This document shows, piece by piece, positions 6,001 through 11,720 of a DNA stretch of 20,371 nt. The notes under the pieces are model-generated. The model was given only the letters and a program-made list of their open reading frames with translations. It was not told where the DNA came from and ran no database searches. Source of the DNA: JAWLHA01 sp041690535 (GTDB lineage Bacteria; Pseudomonadota; Gammaproteobacteria; Thiohalomonadales; Thiohalomonadaceae); the NCBI GenBank assembly GCA_041690535.1, contig JAWLHA010000073.1, forward strand, positions 1 through 20,371. The letters are read 5' to 3'. Both the position numbers and the translations under genes were made by a program. Position 1 is the first letter of the stretch, and every line of letters begins with the position of its first letter.

Positions 6001-6501
6001 GTGAAGTGGCTCAAGAGCAAGTGGATCAAGTGGTTGGGTGAGGCCGCGCTCATCCTCGTGGTGGTGGTGGCGGTAGGGCTGTGGCAGACCCGGGGGCTGC
6101 CCGACGGCCCGGCCCCGCTGTTTGGGGGCACCTTGCTGGATGGCCGGCCGTTTGCCCTGGAGGAGATGCGGGGTCGGCCGCTGCTGCTCCATTTCTGGGG
6201 TACCTGGTGCCCCGTTTGTCGTCTGGAGCTGGGAAACATTGCCGCCATTGCGGAGGACCATCAAGTGGTCACCATCGCCATGAATTCAGGCGATGCGGAG
6301 GAGTTGCGTGCCTACATGGAGGAGCACCAACTTCACTTTCCGGTGATCCCTGATGAGCAGGGGACCCTTGCGGCGCGCTACCGGGTCCGAGGTGTTCCGG
6401 CCAGCTTCATTGTCGATCCCGGCGGGGTGATCCGTTTCGTGGAAGTGGGTTACACCAGTGAGCTGGGTTTGCGGGCCCGGCTGTGGTGGGCGGGGAGATA
6501 G
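6001..6501 (+). CDS. Membrane-anchored TlpA/ScsD-like protein disulfide oxidoreductase
   Basis: 166 residues from a GTG start. Residues 1-12 are basic, 13-28 form one hydrophobic anchor (EAALILVVVVAVGLW), and the rest is a thioredoxin-fold domain facing the periplasm. The active site WCPVC (Cys70 and Cys73) is the form seen in the ScsD / mycobacterial DsbE-like subgroup of TlpA proteins. The cis-proline loop is RGVPASFIVDP. Such proteins reduce or isomerise disulfides of envelope proteins or take part in cytochrome c maturation or copper tolerance; no ccm or scs genes are in view, so the client is unknown. It is divergent from the DUF4010 gene across a 49-bp gap and is followed by the LysR gene 114 bp downstream. 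Confidence 0.88.
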   Translation: MKWLKSKWIKWLGEAALILVVVVAVGLWQTRGLPDGPAPLFGGTLLDGRPFALEEMRGRPLLLHFWGTWCPVCRLELGNIAAIAEDHQVVTIAMNSGDAEELRAYMEEHQLHFPVIPDEQGTLAARYRVRGVPASFIVDPGGVIRFVEVGYTSELGLRARLWWAGR

Positions 6502-6615
6502 GTGATTTGGGCCAGCGGTGGATTCGCTGACTGATTCAATGGGAAAACGCGCCCGTCGTCCCTTACGAAGGTGGGAGTACGCTGATGGACCCCCAATTGA
6601 TACCCACTAACAACA

Positions 6616-7515
6616 ATGCGCAATGGCCAACCCCCAGCCGTGGACACTGATCTCTTGAAAACCTTCCTCGAGGTCACCCGCACCCGACACTTCGGCCAGG
6701 CGGCGGAGAACCTCTTCGTCAGCCAGTCGGCGGTGAGCGCGCGGATACGCTTGTTGGAGGAGTCGCTGGGGGTTCGGGTTTTCACGCGGGAGCGGAACAA
6801 CATCCAGCTGACGCCCGCCGGGGAGAAGCTGGCCCGCTATGCCGAGCGGATCCTCACTACCTGGAACCGGGCCCGTCAGGAGATTGCCGTTCAGACCGAG
6901 GAGGGGATCCTGCTGGCCGTCGGAGGGGCGCCCAGCCTTTGGGACATCCTGCTGCAGGAGTGGTTGCACGCGGTGCATGCCCGCGATCCACACCTGGTGC
7001 TCACCGCCGAGGTGCACAGCCCCGACCAGTTGCTTCGGCGCCTGCTCGAGGGGTCGCTGGATCTGGCCTTCACCTTCGAGCCCCCCCAGGCGGCCCGTTT
7101 CGCCGTATCGGAAGTGATGTGCATCCCCTTGGTTCTGGTCGCCAGCCGAGCGGGCCTGGGCGTGGAGGCGGCCTTGGGGGAGGGCTACGTCCTGGTGGAC
7201 TGGGGCAGCTCCTTTGCCGACGCACACGCCCTGCACTTCCCCGATCTCTCCACCCCACGCATGCGCCTTGGGCTCGGGCGGATGGCGTTGGCGTTCTTGC
7301 AGGCCCGCGGTGGTGCGGCCTACCTCGCGGAGAGCATGGTGGAGGCTGCCCTGAGCGCGGGGCAACTCCACCGGGTGGAAGGCGCGCCGGTGCTGCACCG
7401 CACCGCCTATGCCGTGTATCCCGAGGCGGGCGAACACCGGGCCCTGGTGGAGTCGCTTCTGGGGTATTTCGCGCAGGGCGGAGGCGTCGGCACCGGTTCC
7501 AACACCTGCCCATGA
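6616..7515 (+). CDS. LysR-family transcriptional regulator, HdfR-like
   Basis: 299 residues. The N-terminal winged helix-turn-helix (about 9-68) reads DTDLLKTFLEVTRTRHFGQA and then SQSAVSARIRLLEESLGVRVF, closely resembling E. coli HdfR as I recall it. The following RERNNIQLTPAGEKL also matches that subgroup. A typical LysR effector-binding region follows (about 92-285). HdfR represses the flagellar master operon in E. coli, but no flagellar gene is in view, so the target here is open. A GTG at 6640 (residue 9) aligns better with the usual MDTELL start and is a plausible alternative; neither start has a clear Shine-Dalgarno. It is convergent with the phosphotransferase gene, with repeat B1 between and within it. 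Confidence 0.9.
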   Translation: MRNGQPPAVDTDLLKTFLEVTRTRHFGQAAENLFVSQSAVSARIRLLEESLGVRVFTRERNNIQLTPAGEKLARYAERILTTWNRARQEIAVQTEEGILLAVGGAPSLWDILLQEWLHAVHARDPHLVLTAEVHSPDQLLRRLLEGSLDLAFTFEPPQAARFAVSEVMCIPLVLVASRAGLGVEAALGEGYVLVDWGSSFADAHALHFPDLSTPRMRLGLGRMALAFLQARGGAAYLAESMVEAALSAGQLHRVEGAPVLHRTAYAVYPEAGEHRALVESLLGYFAQGGGVGTGSNTCP

Positions 7516-7580
7516 ACCGTACAGCTTCAGTCCCGCAGTCCGCATGGAGTGCGGCGGGGTGCGGCAAGTGGGGCCCCGTC

Positions 7581-7671
7581 AATGGGATGCGCGGCGACGC
7601 TTATCCACTCGACGTGCCTGGCCCACTTCGCAGCAGGGGCGGCGCATCGGATTGATCCGTTCGGCGCTCTA
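7581..7671 (+). repeat. Family B repeat, copy B1 (partial; overlaps 3' end of pap)
   Basis: The right arm GCGCATCGGATTGATCCGTTCGGCGCTCTA matches, with changes, the right end of B2 (GCGTCGGATTATCTGTTCGGTGCTC) and the inverted left end of B4. A piece of the central GGATAAGCGC hairpin motif is seen on the minus strand near 7598-7605. The left arm with TCGCCAATCGCAGCC is missing. From about 7601 to 7671 it is read as coding sequence, forming the C-terminal tail of the phosphotransferase. Confidence 0.7.
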
Positions 7672-9154
7672 ACGCCAGCTCCAGCCGTTCGCAGTACAGC
7701 TTCAGCGCCTTTACCCGCGCGTAGCGCTTGTCGTTGGCCTCGATGAGATTCCAGGGGGCGTATTCGGTGCTGGTGCGCTCGACCATGTCATTGACCGCGT
7801 GTTCGTACGCCGCCCATTTGTCGCGGTTGCGGTAGTCCTCCTCGGTGATCTTGTACTGCTTGAAGGGGATCTTCTCCCGCTCGCGAAAGCGTCGCAGCTG
7901 TTCGTCCCTGTCGATGTGCAGCCACAGCTTCAGCAGTACGATCCCATGGGCGGCCAGCTGTTCTTCGAAGTCGTTGATTTCCGTGTAGGCACGCATCCAC
8001 TCGTGCTCATGGGCAAACCCTTCGACGCGCTCGACGAGCACGCGCCCATACCAGCTGCGGTCGTAGATGGTGACGTGTCCGCCGCGGGGAATGTGGCGCC
8101 AGAACCGCCACAGGTAGTGGTGGGCACGCTCCTCATCGCTTGGGGCTGCGATGGAGATGATTTGGTAGTTGCGCGCGTCCATGGCGGGGATAATGCGGCG
8201 AATGAGCCCTCCCTTGCCCGCGGCATCCCACCCCTCCAGCAGCACTATGCTGGAGACCTTGTGCTGACAGGCGTGTCGCGCCAGCTCGCTCAGTTTTCCT
8301 TGCCAGGTGGCGAGCTCGTTCTTGTAGGTTTTCTTCGGCAGCTTTCTTTCAAGATCGAGATGGTGGAGCAGGTTGACCTTGCACGCGTGCTGTTCCAGGT
8401 CGGAAATGGGGCGGTAGCGGGGTGCCGGCAGGGGTAGATCGCTGTTTTGGTCCAACCGCTGGCGAATGCGCTCCAGAATGTGGTTGCCAATGGTGATGTC
8501 CCGATAGCGCCGGTCGCTGGCGTCGACGATGATCCAGGGGGCGCGGCCGGTGCTTGTCTCCCGCAGGGTGCGCTCGGCCACGGCGCGAAACTGGTCGTAC
8601 TTCTTGAGGTGCTTCTTGTCCAGCCTCGTGACTCGCCAGGCGGTCTTGGGATCGTTCTCCAACTCTGCGATGCGCTTGCGCTGCCCCTTCCTGCTCAGGT
8701 GCAGCCAGAATTTGATGACCAGCGTACCGTCATCGATCAGTGCCGCCTCGAAGGCGTTGATGCGGTGCAAGGCCGCCTCGAGCTGCGCATCGCCGCTGTC
8801 GCCGTTGACGCGGCTGGCGATGGGCGCGCTGTACCAGGAGCCGACGTACAGCCCGATGCGTCCACGCGGTGGGAGGGCTCGCCAGAAGCGCCAGTACTCC
8901 GGGCGCTCCCGCTCTTCGTCGGAGGGATCTCCAAAGGCGTAGGCCCGCAAGTAGCGCGGGTCCATCCACTCGTTGAGCAGGTTGATGGTCGCCCCCTTGC
9001 CGGAACCGTCCACCCCCGAGATGAGGATGATGACGGGAAAGTCAGTCGACTTGAGCTGGTGCTGCGCCACGAGCAGCCCGGTGCGCAGCTCCGGCAAGCG
9101 CGTCTCGTACTCTTCCTTGGTGAGCTTATGCCCCAGTTCCGCAACTTCGAACAT
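7601..9154 (-). CDS. pap: Polyphosphate:AMP phosphotransferase (two-domain PPK2)
   Basis: 517 residues, near the usual 500 for two-domain class II PPK2 enzymes, which make ADP from AMP and polyphosphate. The start at 9154 gives MFEVAELGHKLTKEEYE; codons further upstream translate repeat B2 and are rejected. Domain 1 (about 1-235) has the P-loop GVDGSGKG (47-54) and DPSDEERERPEYWRFW. Domain 2 (about 258-495) has EGWDAAGKGG (307-316), APSDEERAHHYLWRFW and DRSWYGRVLVERVEGF. Domain 1 reads GSWYSAPI where domain 2 has DRSWYGRV, consistent with the C-terminal domain being the catalytic one, as reported for related enzymes. The last 22 or so residues (from about Glu496, LERRTDQSDAPPLL onward) are translated from repeat B1, and the TAA lies in its GGATAAGCG motif. 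Cytoplasmic. Confidence 0.93.
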   Translation of the reverse strand: MFEVAELGHKLTKEEYETRLPELRTGLLVAQHQLKSTDFPVIILISGVDGSGKGATINLLNEWMDPRYLRAYAFGDPSDEERERPEYWRFWRALPPRGRIGLYVGSWYSAPIASRVNGDSGDAQLEAALHRINAFEAALIDDGTLVIKFWLHLSRKGQRKRIAELENDPKTAWRVTRLDKKHLKKYDQFRAVAERTLRETSTGRAPWIIVDASDRRYRDITIGNHILERIRQRLDQNSDLPLPAPRYRPISDLEQHACKVNLLHHLDLERKLPKKTYKNELATWQGKLSELARHACQHKVSSIVLLEGWDAAGKGGLIRRIIPAMDARNYQIISIAAPSDEERAHHYLWRFWRHIPRGGHVTIYDRSWYGRVLVERVEGFAHEHEWMRAYTEINDFEEQLAAHGIVLLKLWLHIDRDEQLRRFREREKIPFKQYKITEEDYRNRDKWAAYEHAVNDMVERTSTEYAPWNLIEANDKRYARVKALKLYCERLELALERRTDQSDAPPLLRSGPGTSSG

Positions 9155-9231
9155 AATCTTTTCCGGCTTGGCGTGAGCCTCAACTCTAACGCTGGACCGG
9201 GGGGCTGCCAACCGGGGGAGGGCGCGGCGCC

Positions 9232-9417
9232 CTAGAGCACCGACCAGGTAAACCGAAAGATCGCCAATCGCAGCCAAGTTGCGCCGCAGGTGGTGGGGGC
9301 AGCGAACCGAGGGTGGATAAGCGCAGCGCAACCACCAATTCGACGCCGCACGGTGGACGCGCTGCGCTTATCCACCCTACATGTTGGGCGCGTCGGATTA
9401 TCTGTTCGGTGCTCTAG
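9232..9417 (+). repeat. Family B palindromic repeat, copy B2 (186 bp)
   Basis: This is the best complete B copy. It is bounded by CTAGAGCACCGACCAG (from 9232) and CTGTTCGGTGCTCTAG (to 9417), an inverted terminal repeat with one mismatch. The left arm has ATCGCCAATCGCAGCC and GCGCAGGTGG; the right arm has GCGCGTCGGATTAT. The centre holds a perfect 19-bp inverted repeat GGGTGGATAAGCGCAGCGC (9311-9329 and 9359-9377). No target duplication is obvious. The right terminus supplies the TAG of the neighbouring minus-strand gene. Confidence 0.88.
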
Positions 9418-9875
9418 GAGCGGCCGCGCGGTTTGCGGTTGCGCGCCTGGAAGTGGGTGATGGTCTTGACCATTTCACCGTAGGGGAGGTTCTCCACGCC
9501 ACCGTGGGCGGCCAGTGCCGCTGAGAGCAATCCATGGATGTCGGCCACCGGCTGCTCCTCATTGCCCGGACCTTCGAGGGCTGTGCGCAGCCCCAGCAGG
9601 CCGCCGCATTCCACTTTGATCTCTTTGCCGTGGGGCAGCACTTCGTTCAGGTGGGTCATGCGCAGGGCGAACAGGGCCTTTGCCCGCAAGGTCATGAGCA
9701 CTTGGAGGCATTGCTGCTTGGCGCCAGGTGATTTGCAGGCGACCACTTCGCGCTCGGCGATGAAAACTCGCTGGGCGCGGCTGCAGCCGGCGCAGCGTCG
9801 TAGTACCGCCTTGGTGAAGACACAGGGCTGCTCGTTCACCTGGGCGTGAGTGTCTTTGAATTCGCTCTCATCCAT
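9414..9875 (-). CDS. Cysteine-rich protein of unknown function, coupled to a Sel1-repeat gene
   Basis: 153 residues; I do not recognise the family. It has six cysteines at 18, 28, 31, 47, 56 and 90. The first five fall in the N-terminal third as C-x9-CxxC-x15-C-x8-C, a spacing that could bind a metal ion or Fe-S cluster. The protein is otherwise soluble, with no signal peptide or membrane segment, and its C-terminus is basic (ARNRKPRGRS). Its ATG overlaps the stop of the Sel1 gene by 8 bases (ATGGATGA), indicating translational coupling and probably a shared function. Its TAG is the first three bases of the inverted end of repeat B2, so the natural C-terminus may have been altered. Coding status is supported by the coupling and a frame free of repeat sequence. 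Confidence 0.75.
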   Translation of the reverse strand: MDESEFKDTHAQVNEQPCVFTKAVLRRCAGCSRAQRVFIAEREVVACKSPGAKQQCLQVLMTLRAKALFALRMTHLNEVLPHGKEIKVECGGLLGLRTALEGPGNEEQPVADIHGLLSAALAAHGGVENLPYGEMVKTITHFQARNRKPRGRS

Positions 9876-10476
9876 GGCCGTGATGCTGCATTGCCGCGAG
9901 CATTCGCTGCTTGAAGGTCTCGATCTGCGCTTCGCTGAGCCGCGAGGTGAGCATGGCCAGCTCCTTTTTCGCCGGTTCGCTGCCGCTCATGATGGCCAGC
10001 GTCAACCACTGAAAGGCCGCCTCATCGTTCTGCTGAACCAGTACTCCGTCCGCCATGAGCTTGCCCAGCGCATATTGCGCCCGGGTGTTCCCCTGTTCAG
10101 CGGCCCGTTGATACCAGCGCAGCATCTCTCCGGCATTGCGCTCCACCCCGTGTCGGCCGAAATGGTGGAACAGCCCCATGGCCATCTGGGCCTCGGCATC
10201 GCCCCCTTCGGCGGCCTGGCGGTAGCAGGCCACCGCGCGGTCATCGTCCTGATCGACGCCGTAGCCGGTGGAGTAGAGCCAGCCAAGCGTGCGCTGGGCC
10301 TCCGGGACGCCCTGTTCTGCCGCCCGCTCCAGCCACTGGGCGGCCAGGCTGTAGTTCAGCTCGACCCCCTGCCCGTGGGCGTAGAGCATCCCGAGACCGT
10401 ACTGGGCCTTGGCTTCGCCCGCCTCGGCCTGCTGTTTGAGAGAGTCGATGATCCGCTGTTCGTCGCTGCTGCCCAT
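9868..10476 (-). CDS. Sel1-repeat (TPR-like) protein
   Basis: 202 residues made almost entirely of four Sel1-like repeats at about 21-56, 57-92, 93-129 and 130-165, each with the pattern A-x-A-Q-x-x-L-G-x-x-Y followed by A-x-x-W-x-x-x-A-A-E-x-G. There is no signal peptide, so a cytoplasmic adaptor role is likely. A non-repeat C-terminus (166-202) ends in histidines. Sel1 proteins bind partner proteins; the obvious candidate is the cysteine-rich protein translated from the overlapping gene just downstream. The start at 10476 has only a weak GAGTAAG upstream. The upstream region is occupied by repeats B3 and A4, whose insertion may have separated the gene from its earlier promoter. Confidence 0.87.
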   Translation of the reverse strand: MGSSDEQRIIDSLKQQAEAGEAKAQYGLGMLYAHGQGVELNYSLAAQWLERAAEQGVPEAQRTLGWLYSTGYGVDQDDDRAVACYRQAAEGGDAEAQMAMGLFHHFGRHGVERNAGEMLRWYQRAAEQGNTRAQYALGKLMADGVLVQQNDEAAFQWLTLAIMSGSEPAKKELAMLTSRLSEAQIETFKQRMLAAMQHHGHG

Positions 10477-10627
10477 GTTCTTACTCTAGTTTCGTGGAAG
10501 CTGTTCGCTTTGCCCTGCCCCGGGTGTAAACCAGGCCCGCATTCCTCACTCCCTTTTGCTGCGAACCCCGACCCGCTCGCCGGGACGAGGCGCACTCCCT
10601 CCGGCGGCTCGATATCGTGTCAGCTGA
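10477..10627. other. Upstream region of the Sel1 gene, no feature recognised
   Basis: About 150 bp of non-coding sequence lie between the Sel1 start and repeat B3. It should contain the promoter of the Sel1/cysteine-rich pair, read on the minus strand, but I see no convincing box. Small GC-rich inverted segments are present without a clear pattern. Confidence 0.4.
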
Positions 10628-10683
10628 AGCACCGAACAGGTACGCAACCATCGCCAATCGCAGCCAGATTGCCGCGCAGGTGG

Positions 10684-10693
10684 CGGGGGCAGG
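10684..10693 (+). repeat. 10-bp target-site duplication, left side of A4
   Basis: CGGGGGCAGG precedes the A4 end and is repeated exactly at 10757-10766. The equivalent stretch occurs once in B2 (TGGGGGCAGC), confirming that the duplication came with the insertion. Confidence 0.92.
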
Positions 10694-10756
10694 CAGGGTA
10701 AACGCATACTTACATCGCTCACAGCACGGCCTTGACGTAAGTATGCGTTTACCCTG
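10694..10756 (+). mobile_element. Family A minimal element, copy A4 (63 bp, perfect 20-bp TIRs)
   Basis: CAGGGTAAACGCATACTTAC at the left is the exact reverse complement of the last 20 bases. The 23-bp centre (ATCGCTCACAGCACGGCCTTGAC) comes from the right arm of the full-length element. The size fits a deletion between the two CTTAC copies of a full-length element: in A5 they start at 13160 and 13263, 103 bp apart, and 166 minus 103 is 63. It lacks the GGA loop. Perfect 10-bp direct repeats flank it, and it sits inside repeat B3. Confidence 0.93.
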
Positions 10757-10766
10757 CGGGGGCAGG
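10757..10766 (+). repeat. 10-bp target-site duplication, right side of A4
   Basis: CGGGGGCAGG is an exact copy of 10684-10693 and directly follows the CCCTG end of A4. Confidence 0.92.
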
Positions 10767-10884
10767 GAACCGGCGTGGCCGCGTCGGAGTTGTCTGTTCG
10801 GTGCTCTGGTGGCACTCCGGGCCGTCCGCACGCCGGTCCGGGATCGTGCCCGGAGCACGAGTGACACCAGGGGCGGCGCACGGG

Positions 10885-10932
10885 AGCCGAACGGGGAGTG
10901 AGGTGTCGCGGCCTCACCGTCCCCGTTCGGCT
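10885..10932. terminator. Long hairpin downstream of the nfeD-slipin operon
   Basis: AGCCGAACGGGGA (10885-10897) pairs perfectly with TCCCCGTTCGGCT (10920-10932). Inside it GTGAGG (10898-10903) pairs with CCTCAC (10912-10917), leaving an 8-nt loop and a 2-nt bulge. It lies 36 bp past the slipin stop on the minus strand, so it is placed to end or protect that transcript. No T-run follows on either strand, so it is not a canonical intrinsic terminator; it could equally be a palindromic repeat remnant. Confidence 0.45.
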
Positions 10933-10967
10933 GATTGACGATTATACATAGAGATTTTGTCGGATAT

Positions 10968-11720
10968 TCACTGTTTCAACTTCTGGATGAGTGGCTCGAT
11001 GAGGTCCATGGGGAGGGGGAAGACGATGGTGGAGTTCTTCTCGCCCGCGATGTCGGTCAGCGTCTGCAGGTAACGCAGTTGCAGGGCCTGGGGCTGCTCC
11101 ACCAGGATGCGGGCGGCCTGGAGGAGCTTTTCGGAGGCCTGCAGCTCCCCCTCGGCGTGGATGATCTTGGCCCGCCGTACCCGCTCGGCCTCGGCTTGGC
11201 GGGCAATGGCCCGGACCATGCTCTCGTCCAGGTCCACGTGCTTGATCTCCACATTCGCGACCTTGATGCCCCAGGCATCGGTCTGCTCGTCGAGGATGGT
11301 CTGGATGTCGGCATTGAGCTTGTCCCGCGAGGCCAGCATGTCGTCCAGCTCGTGCTGACCGAGCACCGAACGGAGCGTGGTCTGGGCCAGTTGGCTGGTG
11401 GCCTCGTAGAAGTTCTCCACCTGGATGATGGCCCGTTCGGGGTCGATCACCCGGAAGTAGATCACCGCGTTGACCTTCACCGAGACGTTGTCCCGGGAGA
11501 TGACGTCCTGGGTCGGCACGTCCATGACGATGGTGCGCAGGTCCACCCGGACGATCTGCTGCACCATCGGGATGACCAGGACGAGCCCGGGCCCCTTCAC
11601 CCGCCAGAAGCGCCCCAGCATGAAGATCACCCCGCGCTCGTATTCCCGCAGGATGTGGATGGCGCTGAAGATGAGCAGCGCGATGAAGGCTATCAGGATA
11701 TATCCGAAATAATTAAGCAT
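10968..11720 (-). CDS. Slipin family protein (SPFH/stomatin, NfeD partner)
   Basis: 250 residues. An N-terminal membrane hairpin or helix (about 5-24, YILIAFIALLIFSAIHIL) is followed by the SPFH/band 7 domain (about 25-190) with EYERGVIFMLGRFW, KGPGLVLVIPMVQ and the hallmark TQDVISRDNVSVKVNAV (70-86). An alanine- and glutamate-rich helix (about 170-215, ARQAEAERVRRAKIIHAEGE) promotes oligomerisation. Slipins form membrane microdomain scaffolds and work with the NfeD protease encoded just upstream. The ATG overlaps the nfeD stop by 8 bases (ATGCTTAA), with a GGAGAGGGAG ribosome-binding site inside the end of nfeD, so the two are translationally coupled. A long hairpin lies 36 bp beyond the stop. 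Confidence 0.95.
   Translation of the reverse strand: MLNYFGYILIAFIALLIFSAIHILREYERGVIFMLGRFWRVKGPGLVLVIPMVQQIVRVDLRTIVMDVPTQDVISRDNVSVKVNAVIYFRVIDPERAIIQVENFYEATSQLAQTTLRSVLGQHELDDMLASRDKLNADIQTILDEQTDAWGIKVANVEIKHVDLDESMVRAIARQAEAERVRRAKIIHAEGELQASEKLLQAARILVEQPQALQLRYLQTLTDIAGEKNSTIVFPLPMDLIEPLIQKLKQ

Larger units (their letters stand above)
10628..10807 (+). repeat. Family B repeat, copy B3, interrupted by family A element
   Basis: Ends AGCACCGAACAG (10628-10639) and CTGTTCGGTGCTCT (10794-10807) are inverted. The left arm has ATCGCCAATCGCAGCC and GCGCAGGTGGCGGGGGCAGG; the right arm has GAACCGGCGTGGCCGCGTCGGAG, in the same order and orientation as B2. The central GGTGGATAAGCGCAGCG hairpin of B2 is absent. 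A 63-bp family A element plus a 10-bp duplication interrupts it; without these 73 bp the ancestral copy would be about 107 bp. Confidence 0.85.
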
